Assembly: GCF_022539665.2 (NCBI RefSeq)
Contig: NC_081335.1
Span: 8,680,001-8,744,000, forward strand
Direction of reading: 5' to 3'
DNA length: 64,000 nucleotides
Source of the DNA: Daphnia carinata
Lineage: Eukaryota > Arthropoda > Branchiopoda > Diplostraca > Daphniidae
Every line of letters starts with the position of its first letter. Position 1 is the stretch's first letter. The position numbers and the translations under genes were made by a program. The notes beneath the pieces were generated by a model. That model worked only from the letters and a program-made list of their open reading frames with translations. It was not told the origin of the DNA and did not search any database. Shown here piece after piece: positions 1 to 10,837 of this stretch.

Positions 1-421
1 TGAAACTAACAAAGCTTTTACTAGATAAGACTTTAATGCTGTGACGATAAAACATTCCATTTCTGTTTGTGTTTCAGATGCACTTCTCTGTTGGTGTTTT
101 TTCTTATCTGCAGGTCACTAGGATCATGTGATTTCCCATGACGCGTGGAACGTGACCTCCCGGCTTGTGGGATCTGAAAAAAATTGGACTATCTAGAGTA
201 CGTATGATTAATTCTGTTTGCTATATGAGCATTCGCGAACATCGTAAATTGCCAATAATCAATTCCAAAAATTGATTCGTCTTTTCATGTATTTAGATTT
301 AAACGGCCATCTAGAAATGTTTCTTTTCGTTCATAATAATTTCTGTTCTCGATTATGGAACGAACAACAAGAGCCATGGATATTGCAAAGAATAGTTCCT
401 CCCTAAAACATTGAAATTTGG
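1..421. other. Intergenic, no gene seen
   Basis: AT-rich sequence downstream of the first MFSD8-like gene. The short open frames here have no recognisable product and no convincing splice context. The part adjoining the gene is probably its 3' UTR. Confidence 0.5.
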
Positions 422-2702
422 CTAATTGGACTCGTCGTATTTGTAGGGCACGAGGCGTTTGTAAAAGATGAAGAAGACCACCAGAACGACGGCCATAACG
501 ATCGTCATGAAACCAAACGCGTACCACGTCCCGTAAGCCGAGTATAAATGTTGGTGACGCAAATGGGGCACAGAACGCGAGCGAAACAAGCTCCAGCGCC
601 CAAAATGCCCATCCAAGTGCCCTAGGTAACCAGATCCATTATTATTTGAACTTTCATTGCATTTAATTATTTTTTTTAAAACAGACCTGTGGATGTGGAC
701 CGAGGATTTTGCTGAAAACGGCGTTGCCCATCGATGCGCCCATCGGGAATCCGGTGACAATGAGCGCGAATCCCGTAATCATCTGGCCCGACGTGATGGC
801 CGGCAATGTCTCGCACCACGGTTGGGCGCAATTAGGACATCCAGCTAGGTAAAACAATTTCAAAAAATCGTAAAGCCAATCAAATAAATTCATTTAATGT
901 ATTTAGCCGAATTACCGTCGGGTAGGCAACATTCTGCCGTTTCTGAACACGTGTCGTTGAATGACAGCACGGGCCGGCACGTGCTGTTCGCTTCCGTCTC
1001 ATCGGCGTATCCTTCAAACGTGTTCCACACATCGTGAATGCCGTCTCTGATTAAAAGCTCTGGGAAGTAGCTGCCCCTTAGCGCTGCGTGTCCGCTCTCT
1101 ATTTGATTAGGAAGAAATATATTTAAATTTGCTGGAACAAGCGAGAAAAATGATATTGAATACCTGTTCCATTACACCTGAACTGAGGAGGCGGTCCACT
1201 GTACGGGTAAAGGGCCACTGGTCCCAATAGGAGGAAAATGATGCCGACCATCATGACGATACGTTCTCCCACCCTGCGTTTCAGGTGTTTTATTATTTGA
1301 TCAAATTCAGATTTTAATCAATTAAATTTTTTTGCTTTTACTTGCGAGATGTGGGAGCCATGACGGAGAAGATGAGGCCGCTGTAAAGTCCAGCAGTGGC
1401 GAAACCAATGCCGACAATAACGATGGCCCTCTGTTCGTCCCATCCCAGCATTTCCATCGTCAGCAATGTGGCAACGCTGTTGAAATCAACTGATTAAAAA
1501 AAAAAATCAATTAAAAATTAGGAATGCGAGAAAATCACCTCTCGAGGAAGATAAAATTGAACTGGACGGACGCAAAGACGACGATGCACGTGACCAAGCC
1601 GATGACATCCGGAGCTTTGAGTTCCGGCTTCTCCCTGTTGCTGTCCTTGTTGTTTTTGGCGGCCAGCTCGGCCAGATACTCGCCCTCCTCCCTGGCAATG
1701 TTGTACTCGGTGAAGACGCAAGGCAAGAAGACGAACACGTTGATGATGGCCAAGATGACGGACAGCCAAGCCGGACCGGTGTACATGTCGAAATAGAATT
1801 GCGATTCACCTTCTTCGGGGATGATGGAACCCAATGGAGCAAAGGCGGCCTGAATAGCTTGCATTTGTTTTTATATTCAAGGTAATTAATTAAATAATAA
1901 TTAAAATATTTAAATTGAATCAAAAATTACCTGGGCCTACAATGAAAGCGGAAGACTGGGCCATCTGGAAGAGAGAAACGGCCGTCGTTCTTTCTTTGGT
2001 TGTGGTGGCCGTTGCGATGTAACTGAAGCAGAGCGTGATGGACCCACCAGCTGCTCCGATGAGGAAACGGGCAGCAAAGAGGTACCACCTCCTCGGCTCT
2101 GGAAGGGCGGCCACGCAAGCGTAGAGGGCGAATCCGAGAGCCAGAAAGGACATGGAGATCATGGACAAGATGCGGACGGAACCCAATTTATTGCCCAGAT
2201 AGCCCATGATTGGACTGAAAATGAGCTGCGCCAAAGGCTGGGCAGCAATGAAGAGGCCGAGGAAATCCGTTCCAGCTTCCGGATCCATCTGAAAAATGTC
2301 ATGAAAAAAAAAAATGTGAATTGGAAAAAAAGGGAATCAATCTTCAATTTTAATCGAAGGACGGACCTTGTCCAGATAAGGTTTGGCGCTCGTCAAGATG
2401 ATGGAGAACGATAAATTGAAAATGAAGGCCGTGAAACTGACGACGCCCAAACTGAAGAAACGCCGACGTCGCACAGCTGGCCGTTCCGTCATTTTGGCGT
2501 AGTCGATGACGCCGTCGCTACCCGTGAATGCCTCCGGCGATTTGTCCCTATCGGTGTTAAGTACGAATTTCTATTATTATTTCTTTAAATGTTAGTGAAA
2601 AATGATGTACCCGATCGCATTTTCGGTTATGATTTTAGTCTGCGATGTTTTCGGATCGTAAACCTGTTCGAGTTTGAAACTTTTGGTCCGACTTTTGAAC
2701 AT
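422..2702 (-). pseudogene. MFSD8/CLN7-like MFS transporter, copy A, frameshifted near the 3' end
   Basis: This is a multi-exon gene for a 12-TM major facilitator protein resembling MFSD8 (CLN7), a lysosomal membrane protein. I chose the start at 2702 (MFKSRTKSFKLEQVYDPK) because it aligns with copy B. Landmarks in order are SIILTSAKPYLD at the end of TM1, MDPEAGTDFLG, RRWYLFAARFLIG, KERTTAVSLFQ, MYTGPAWLS, VGERIVMM, a Cys-rich luminal loop (CSETAECC, CPNCAQPWC), and SKILGPHPQ joined to GTWMGILG. In the last exon the frame entering from upstream reads VTNIYTRLTG and hits TGA at 505-507. The expected ending, YSAYGTWYAFGF through YKYDESN (stop at 422), lies in another frame. Relative to copy C there are two extra bases near 542-543. 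I call it a pseudogene provisionally; a sequencing indel would restore an ordinary gene. Family assignment rests on recalled similarity to MFSD8 motifs. Confidence 0.72.
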
Positions 2703-3287
2703 TTTGTATATCCAAACTGGAGCCACTTGCTTTCGTTTTAAATAGCACAATTAAATCACAACATTCAAAGCAGAGCACTAGCGAAGTATGTCAGTGTCCA
2801 CCTTTAACTGATCGCGTCCAAAATACGATCCGTTTGCACACCCCATCTTTTTAGGTCCCACCCTCCCCACTTACCTGCTACTTCTCTTTTCATTATCGTA
2901 GCAAAGGTACTGATAATAGTAATCGATTTTTGTACAAGTCATCTGAAAAAACATTCTTTACATAAAGAAAAAATCCCATTGCGCTATACACCTCACGTCA
3001 TCTTTATTTATCAATTTTTGTTTTAAATTTCAAATCATTTTATTTATCAATAGTCTGCCACTAGGCTGGTTCGATATTTCCTGACCCAGACCACTAACCG
3101 CCTTATCATTGGCTGTCCTGTATCAATCGCAGCGATAAACAACGCACATATCGATTTTTTTAAAGTATTATTTAATTTTTATTTATTTAATATTTAAATG
3201 TTTAATCGATTAAGTGAGCAATTAAATTTTTAGTTTTAAGATTTTGTATTGTCAATCAGTTCAAATTATAACGAATGAAATTCAATT
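2703..3287. other. Spacer between MFSD8-like copy A and a type II membrane protein gene
   Basis: This holds the promoter and 5' leader of copy A on its left and the 3' end region of the neighbouring minus-strand gene on its right. It is AT-rich and I see no further gene. Confidence 0.5.
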
Positions 3288-4109
3288 TTAGATGCGACCC
3301 CAACCGTGGCGGATGCAATCCATGTGGACGGACGGTTCGAAAGCGTCGCGACACCAAGAGCATTCGGCGCTGAGGCCGCCATCGTTGCCGACGAACCAAA
3401 ACGCCCGGTAGGCGTCGCTGAGAGGCTGATAATCATCGAGAGTCAGCAGATTGTTGTAGTTCTGCGAATGCCAATAGGCGTCGGCTGCGAAATGTTTCAA
3501 GAAATCTGAACTCATTTTCTTTAATTTGTTAGTGGACTTGTAGCCGTGCTTGTTGGCCGTCACCCTGGTCCGCATGGCGCATCGCAGGAACTCGTAACGA
3601 TCCGAATGGCACATGGTGCACATCCTGTAAGGCGCCTGGCAATTGCGTCTGCTCATCGCGCGGACGTAAGGCTCCACTCCGAACTCCATCAATCGGGTGA
3701 GCACGTTGAGACGGCCCGTTGAATGGGGAGGATAGGCCATCACCCATTCGAGGACCGTTTGATTCATTAATTGTTCTTCTGTCCATTTTTCGAGAACAGG
3801 TCCATCGGTGGGAGAGTAGGCGATCGTCTTTTGTTTTGTGCAACAAGGCGGAATGCAAGCGCTGGGGTCCGGTGGGGCCGGCATCAATGGATGAGGTGGA
3901 CAAGGCTCTGCTGGTTGCACAGGGCAATAGATGGCAGGACATGTGGGTACCTGAGGACAGTTGCAGTTTGAGGCGGTGGCGCCACTGTTGTTGAATTGAT
4001 TGACTTGGCAGAATCCGTAATAGACAATCAATCCAGTGGCCGTCATGAGAATGAGACCAACGATGATCACAACGGTAATGGAAAGAATTAATTGTGTAGA
4101 TTCTTTCAT
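3288..4109 (-). CDS. Single-exon type II membrane protein with Cys/Pro-rich ectodomain, function unknown
   Basis: An uninterrupted 273-codon frame. Residues 1-7 are a short N-terminal tail, about 8-32 form one hydrophobic membrane segment (ILSITVVIIVGLILM...), and the rest is predicted to be extracellular or luminal. Next comes a Cys/Pro-rich stalk of about 45 residues (CNCPQVPTCP, CPPHP, IPPCC). The compact domain after it has further cysteine pairs (MCTMCHSDRYEFLRC, CSWCRDAF, MDC) and aromatic motifs (AYRAFWFVGNDGG). I do not recognise the family. The paired cysteines suggest a disulfide-stabilised ectodomain. It lies between two copies of a tandem MFSD8-like array, on the same strand, but is unrelated to them. 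The lack of introns is unusual here and could mean a retrogene origin. Confidence 0.7.
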   Translation of the reverse strand: MKESTQLILSITVVIIVGLILMTATGLIVYYGFCQVNQFNNSGATASNCNCPQVPTCPAIYCPVQPAEPCPPHPLMPAPPDPSACIPPCCTKQKTIAYSPTDGPVLEKWTEEQLMNQTVLEWVMAYPPHSTGRLNVLTRLMEFGVEPYVRAMSRRNCQAPYRMCTMCHSDRYEFLRCAMRTRVTANKHGYKSTNKLKKMSSDFLKHFAADAYWHSQNYNNLLTLDDYQPLSDAYRAFWFVGNDGGLSAECSWCRDAFEPSVHMDCIRHGWGRI

Positions 4110-4464
4110 TATTCAAATTCTTTGTTTGTTTGTTTGTTTTTAGGTGTGTAGATCTATTTAAGTATTTCAACAACAACAAATGAGGTTTGTCAAACTGATT
4201 TTTGCAATGAAATTTCCGGCTTGTGACAGACCGGAAGACGTAAGTCATTTCCGCCGATGCATTAGCTTTTAACGCATTTATTTCCACATGGTGTTTTCAA
4301 AGTAGGTTCCAATTAGCATTTCAAAACAGGTGAAAATGCGTTTAGATAAGCGTCCAGATAAAAACTGGCTTCAGTTTACCATCACATTAGATAATATATT
4401 GCCTATACAATTCCAAAATAGTTGTACCAATTTTTAAAAAACAATTTAGGACGAGGTCGTTGAA
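4110..4464. other. Spacer upstream of the type II protein gene
   Basis: Promoter-side region of the type II membrane protein gene and 3' region of MFSD8-like copy B. It contains a short TTTG repeat (gtttgtttgtttg near 4126-4138) and no other gene that I can see. Confidence 0.5.
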
Positions 4465-6656
4465 TCATGTGGCGTGTCGATACGGGACGAGACGGCCGTA
4501 CGACGTGACGAAGATGACGAGTACAATGGACATGACGGTCGTCATGAAACTGCACGTGGCCAGCATACCCCAAGCCGCGTACAAACTAGTGACGCAAAGC
4601 GGACACAATATGCGTGCCACAGCCGTTCCAGCGCCCAAAAGACCCGTCCAAGTGCCCTTCATTTATAGTCATTTTATTTAAATGCATTTAATTGATGAAA
4701 TTATGGGAATAGTCCCAACCTGCGGATAGGGTCCGAGAACTTTGCTGAAAATGACGCTGCACATCATAATGGCCAGTGGAACTCCGGTGAATATGAAGAG
4801 GTAACCGACAATCAGCTGTTCAGGATGGATGGCTGGAGTTTCGCAACACCAAGGCTGTTTGTCGACAGGACATCCAGCCCCTGTTCTCAAAATGTAAATT
4901 TATTTGGCGAATTTCTTTGATTGAATTTTTGAATTTCACCGTCAGTCAATGCGAAGGAGGCGTTGTAACAGCTTGGCCAATCGCTGCTCGTATCTTCCAC
5001 GGAAGAAAAGCTGACGGTCGTCACCTCTGAACCCACAAGTTAATGTTCCATTCAAAATAATAATTGAAATCAATACCTTCGATTGTTTCATTGATGAATT
5101 TCAAAGGAGATAAAGGACCACCGTAAGGATACATGCAAATAATTCCAGACATGGCAAAGAGCATTCCAGCAGCCAAGACGATCCTCTCACCCATCCTACA
5201 GATAGAAAAAACAAAACAAAAATGAACGTGTACGAACATAAGAGCTGATTGTTATTACTTGCGAGACAGCAGTCCAACCGTTCCAAACATTAAGATGCCG
5301 TAAATTCCAGCGGCGGAGTACATGATGCCAACCATCACGACGGCACGGGTGGGCGTTATGCCCAGCTGCTCAATCACGACCAACGTAGCCGTGCTTAACA
5401 TCAGACACGTTGAAAATGATGTCATTAATTTTTAATTACGTTAAAAATAGTTAACCTTTCGATGAAATTAAAGTGGAATTGAGTCGAGGCAGAGATGACG
5501 ATGCAAACGACCAAGGCCAGCTTGTCCGGCTTCATCCTTTTCGTTTCTTCCGCATCAGTGGCTGAAGACTTCTGGAGCCCTCTAGCGGCCAAATAGTCAC
5601 CTTCTTGCTTGGCGATGTTGAACTCGGTGAAGACGCAAGGCATCAACACGAAGATGTTGATCAGCGACAAGAAGACGGACAGCCATGCTGGAGCAGTGTA
5701 CAAGTTCCAGTAAAGCCCAGTGTTGCCAATTGGATAATCTTCTCCCTCGCCCAGCGTCACGAACGCGGCCTGAATCACTTTAATCAAAGTAAATCATCAA
5801 ATTATTTTACAATTAATTATTTTAGAAACTCACGTGGTCCAATGATGAACGCAAATGATTTCGTCATTTGAAGAGCCGATAGTGCAGTCGTCCGCTCTTT
5901 GACTGTGCTGGCCGATGCCACGTAACTGTAACACAAGGTAGTCGTCCCTGAAAAAAAAAAAAATTAAATATTAATGTTAATTCATTTGTTTTTGTTTTGC
6001 ATGTCTACCTCCTGCAGCTCCGATGGTGAAACGGGCAGCGAAGAGGTACCATCGCCTCGGTTCGGGCAGAGCCGAAACGCTGGCATAGAAAGCGAAGCCA
6101 ATGGCCATGATGAAAGTGGACACCATGGCCGGAATGCGAATAGAGCCGAGCCGATTGCCCAGGAAGCCCATGACTGGGCTAAAAAAGAGCTGGGCTAAAG
6201 GCTGAGACGCGATGAACAAGCCGAGAAATTCCGTTCCAGCTTCAGGATCCATCTAGCTATTGTGAGAGCAAATGATTCATTAAAAAATGAATTGTTTTTG
6301 AAAAAAGGTAATGAAATGAACTTAATAGGTCCAGGTACGGTTTGGCGCTCGTCATGACGATCGAGACGGACAGGGCTAGTATGAAAGACGTAAAGCAGAT
6401 GACGGCCAGACTGAAATAACGCCGTTTCCGTCTCTTGGCCGGCTCCATCAGTTTCGCGTAATCCGCATCTTTATTTGTTTCATCTCTAGGAATACAAAAA
6501 ACACATTCAACTTTAATTTAAAAACAATTGGCTGGAATTTAATCTAAAAAAAAACCTGATGTTATTATCCTCGGCCGGCTGAGCAGGTTTTGAGAACGCC
6601 TTTGGATCGTAGATCGGTTCGATGCTGTAACTTTTGCTTGATCCACGTTTCAGCAT
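4465..6656 (-). CDS. MFSD8/CLN7-like MFS transporter, copy B
   Basis: Second member of the tandem array, with the same exon plan as A and C. The start at 6656 (MLKRGSSKSYSIEPIYDPK) aligns with copy A; an in-frame upstream Met at 6704 is possible. Landmarks are RRKRRYFSLAVICF, MTSAKPYLD, MDPEAGTEFLGLFIASQ, RRWYLFAARFTIGAAGG, VKERTTALSAL, LYTAPAWLS, MGERIVLAAGML, a shorter luminal loop than in A (CYNASF, DKQPWCCETP), SKVLGPYPQGTWTGLLG, and CVTSLYAAWGML leading to the end RLVPYRHAT. All exons join in frame through canonical GT/AG sites, so it appears intact. Expected role: multi-pass protein of lysosomal or other endomembranes; the substrate cannot be read from the sequence. It is diverged from A and C throughout. 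Confidence 0.8.
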
Positions 6657-7073
6657 TGCGTTTTTACGGAAAGAGTCACGACTTTGATCTCGTTCGCGAT
6701 TCAACTGACATCTTCAGCCATTTGGTGCAGGTTAATCAATTGAGAAAAATTAAGCAAGTCATCTACCTCCTAAAAACACATTTTTTTTACTGCTCAGATT
6801 AGACAAACGGCCGAATACTTATCACAAGAGCCCATGGGTATCCCAACTCTCGACTGGAGCTGTTTGGCATCGTACCGTTTCGAGACGCAATGAATCACAG
6901 ACGTTTTTGGAGAGATAGGCAACGCTGATGGACTTTGAAATTGCTGATAAACTCAATGAAAACATAGGGAAACCCACACATACACAAACAAAAGAATGTT
7001 AAATGTTCTGATTATAAATAGTTCGGTAATGTATTGATTTTGGCTACGCCCACATCGAAAAGGTGCACCGTTT
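6657..7073. other. Spacer between MFSD8-like copies B and C
   Basis: Contains the 5' leader and promoter region of copy B and the 3' flank of copy C. I see no additional gene. Confidence 0.5.
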
Positions 7074-9273
7074 TTAAGATATTAAATAAGGCACTGACTC
7101 TTCAATGTTTTCGTAGCGATAGGGCACCAGGTGGCGGTAGTTGATGAGGAGCAACATCAAAACGATAATCATGACGCCAGTCATAAAGGCGAATGTGGCC
7201 ATGGGTCCGTAAGCCGAATAAATGTTGGTGACGCAAATGGGGCACAGAACGCGAGCGAAACAAGCTCCAGCGCCCAAAATGCCCATCCAAGTGCCCTATT
7301 TCTTTCGCAGCGCGCAAAATAATGAAAAACAGCCAACGAGAGATGAATTTAAAACTCACCTGTGGAAATGGGCCGATTATTTTGCTAAAAATGGCGTTCG
7401 TCATGGCGGCCCCCATTGGAAATCCCGTCACGATCAAAATGAAACCTGCAATCAGCTGTTGCCATCGGATGGCCGACGTGTACCCGCACCACGGCTGCAA
7501 ATCAATCGGACATCCTCCTTCGCAAATCCCAAAATTAGTAATTCATTATTTCTTGTGCTTTAAATGAATCACCTGAAATGTTGTTTAAACTGACAGGGAT
7601 CGGGGCCGAAAGCCACCCGTAATTGAACGTCAATTGCTCAATCAGACTCTCGTTATTAAATGCCAACGGTGTGGATGCATTGGTGACGTCAGAGTATTTG
7701 AGAGGCGGCGGTGGGCCACTGCACGGGTACAACATGACGGGTCCCAAGGCTAGAAAGACAACCCCAACGATCAACAGGATCCTCTCGCCCATTCTGATTC
7801 GAGTTATTAGAAGTTATTAGAAATGAAATTGCATCGATAATAATTTATTCATACCTGCGTGCCAAAGGTCCCAAAATGGCGAAAATGAGTCCACTGTAAA
7901 CACCTGCACCGGCAAAGCCTAAACCGACCATAATAATGGCCGATTTCTCCGACATGCCCAGCTGTTCGATCACCAACAACGTGGCCACGCTCTCCAGGAA
8001 AATGAAATTGAATTGAACCGAAGCGAAGATGACGATGCAAACGATCAAAGCCCACTTGTCGGGCCGTTTTTGCTTCTTGATTTGTTGAGCCATTTCTCCG
8101 GGAGATGGACAAGTCGCTTTGCCGGACCTCTTCTTGGCCGCCATCGTGGCCACGAAATCGCCTTCCTTCTTGGCCACGTTGTGCTCGCTGAAGATGCCCG
8201 GCATGAAAACGAACGCGTTGAACAGAGCCATGCCGGCCGACAGCCACGAAGGGCCGGTGAATAAATTAATGAAGAGATCGCCTCCAATCGGCACGTCCGT
8301 CCCGACGCCCAGCGGAGCAAAAGCCAATTGAATCACTGCCGAATGATGAATTCATTAAAAATAAATTGAAATGGAAACATCTTCCATTTACCCGGGCCGA
8401 AAACAAAAGCGGTCGAACCGGCCAAACTAAAAAGCGAAATGGCCGTCGTTCTCTCCTTGACCGTCGTGGCCGATGCGATGTAGCTGAAGCACAAGGTAAT
8501 CGATCCTTTGAAAATGTTTGAAATTGAGATTTTAATTGGTTGAAAATACGTAAGGGGGATACGGTTGATACCTGCAGCGGCTCCGATGAGGAAACGGGCA
8601 GCAAATAAATACCAACGTCTTGGTCCGGGCAATGCAGAAACGCAGGCGTAGAGGACGAACCCTGCGGTGAGGACGAGGGTGGACAAGATGGACAAGATTC
8701 GAATCGAACCGAATTTATTGCCGAGAAAGCCGAGCAGCGGACTGAAAAACAGCTGGGCCAATGGCTGGGCAGAAATGAACAAACCGAGAAATTGTGTTCC
8801 AGCTTCAGGATCCATCTTTGAATGAACATTGGAAATTTAAATTGAAAGGTAAATATAAAATGAAATATTATTTGACTTTGATGTACTTGATCGAGGTAGG
8901 GTTTGGCACTCGTCAGGATGATGGAGAAGGACAAGTTAAAAGTAAAGGCCGTCAGCGTGATGATGGCCAAACTGAAGTAACGTTGTCTACGTTCCACGGC
9001 CGGTTCCACATCTTTGGCGTAATCCACTTCATCAGTTTCTTTCGTGCTGCACTTCCTGCAGGATAACATCAAAAGGTATGACGTCAAGACTCCGTTAATT
9101 AATTAGACGATCATCTTTATAGTTTTGAAATTGCACAAACAGCGTACGATTTAAAACAATTCGATATTGACTTACTTTGGGACATCTTCAATGTCGATTG
9201 ACTTGTGCACTGCTGGTAAATGGGCGTCACTATTCTCGTCAAAAGAATAAGTTCCACTACGACCGGCCATCAT
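7074..9273 (-). CDS. MFSD8/CLN7-like MFS transporter, copy C
   Basis: Third member of the array. It starts at 9273 (MMAGRSGTYSFDEN); its N-terminus is longer and unlike A and B. It then reads VERRQRYFSLAIITL, SIILTSAKPYLDQ, MDPEAGTQFLGLFISAQ, RRWYLFAARFLIGAAA, VKERTTAISLFSLA, FTGPSWLSAG, VQFNFIFLESVATLLVIEQ, MGERILLIVGVV, LQPWCGYTSAIR, SKIIGPFPQ, GTWMGILGAGACFARVLC, VTNIYSAYGPMATFAF and the end VPYLIS (stop 7074-7076). Every exon joins in frame, so this copy looks functional. The exon at 7218-7298 is identical to copy A over 81 bp although flanking exons are clearly diverged. Family motifs match MFSD8; the transported substrate is unknown. Confidence 0.8.
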
Positions 9274-9894
9274 TTCCACGTTAAAAAGGCACTTTTTTTT
9301 TATTTCCTTTTCTTAAACATAAATTTGCATTGAATATTATAAGATGTAAAAAGACAAGGAATTAGATTATGATTTTAAAATCCTTAAAAAAAAATAAATA
9401 AGAGCTCGATAAAATCTCAGGACTTGCAACTCGACGAGAGGATAGAATCGACTGATGTTCTCAAGCTTCTCTTTAAACGTTTACGACTTACGTTTTGATC
9501 ACTCCAACTCCTTTTTTTCTTTAAACCTCCCATAACCAAATGATGACCCAGCCCACAGGCTCATTAGCATGTTTTTCTTTCTCTTTCCCTCTTCATTTCT
9601 CTTAGCCAAAATGGCCTCCCAAAAAGGGAGACATAATTATTGTTCGAGGTCAAGACATCAAAACCTGGTGGGTGTTTCATTTAGAAATTTTTATTTAATG
9701 TTCGCTTTCACTAAATTGTGTTGAAAAATTTTTATTGTTCAGTTCGGTCAAACAGTTGATGTGTTGGAACAAATGTCATGCAGAAACAGGTGAATAATGT
9801 TATTGTCCGACTGGTATATTTATTCATTTTTATTTCTATACAGGCTATTTTCTAGTAGAGGTGGTCATTAGGAATTTGCTGTTGATTTCCACGT
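9274..9894. other. Intergenic region upstream of MFSD8-like copy C
   Basis: Promoter and leader region of copy C followed by AT-rich DNA. No additional gene was found. Confidence 0.5.
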
Positions 9895-10407
9895 TTAAGC
9901 CTTGGACGGGCAGCAAAGCACTTTGATGCCGGTCAAACATCGTTCACCATCACCCGATGAGCTCGTTTCTCGAACGACGTGTCCCACCACATTACAGCCG
10001 CCATCGCAAAATGGAGACGTGCCCTTCCAGATGCATCCATCGCCTACAACGAAAGGCAATTAACTCTAGTAAATATCCACTAAACGATTGCTTTATCTAT
10101 ATCGATGTCAATTTCATTTTGATTTATAGATGTATCTTACTGGAAGTGCGTCCGCTGCCCCAATCGTCCGTTATTTTATCTGCAACGTGAAAAACATTCA
10201 GTTAAAATCATTCACGAAAAATACGAGAAGTAATTTAAATGATACCAATAGTCGATCTGATAATTGATTCATCCTCTGCAGCAATCAGGACACACATTGA
10301 AAACACGAAGAACAGGAAAATCTGAAATATTCGTGAAAACTTAACAGTAATTTTTTTTTTTTAATGAATATTGCAATATTCCTTACCGCTACGTGAGTGA
10401 AACGCAT
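9895..10407 (-). CDS. Small secreted six-cysteine peptide
   Basis: Four exons that are too short to show as one frame: 10387-10407, 10246-10321, 10141-10179 and 9895-10043. All junctions are GT/AG and phase-consistent, and the total is exactly 94 codons plus stop. Residues 1-22 are a clear signal peptide (MRFTHVAIFLFFVFSMCVLI then AA). The C-terminal half is a compact domain with six cysteines spaced C-x8-C-x3-C-x18-C-x7-CC, including WKGTSPFCDGGC and CLTGIKVLCC. This G-T-x-P-F-C-D-G-x-C pattern is, as I recall it, shared with small secreted proteins of other invertebrates, but I cannot assign a function. A TATA box (10490-10496) lies 83 nt upstream of the ATG. A role as a secreted effector or defence peptide is possible but only inferred. 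Confidence 0.78.
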
Positions 10408-10489
10408 TTTCTGGAAACGTGTAAGTCGACAATCACTTTCAACAAAGTCACGAGGTAAACTGAACGCCCGACTCAAAACAACCGGGGCC

Positions 10490-10496
10490 ATTTATA
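10490..10496 (-). promoter_or_regulatory. TATA box of the six-cysteine peptide gene
   Basis: TATAAAT on the minus strand, 83 nt upstream of the start codon at 10407. This is a plausible distance for a short 5' leader and suggests a focused promoter. Confidence 0.5.
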
Positions 10497-10837
10497 GAAC
10501 GGGCCAATCCCACCCGGGGCTTTTTGCTCTTGATGCTGATGGTAGTAACTGAGGTATGATCCAAGGTTACAGATCGAACTTAAAGGCCTTTACTTTGTTG
10601 CCAACGTATGATGAGGAAGTAACCATGCCTTTTTTTTTTAGATCAAGGTAACGGGAAATGGAACAGCTGATGCCTAACAGCTCTTTGTTATCAAAAAGCC
10701 CTTGGATTCAACACCTCATCCTTAAACATTTTCAGTAAGAGTTTGGTAAACTCAATTTCCTGTAGGAGGATTGTATCGTAATGGTTCAGTTTTTATTTTT
10801 AAATAATGAAGAGTTAAAATTAGGAACGTTGGATAGT

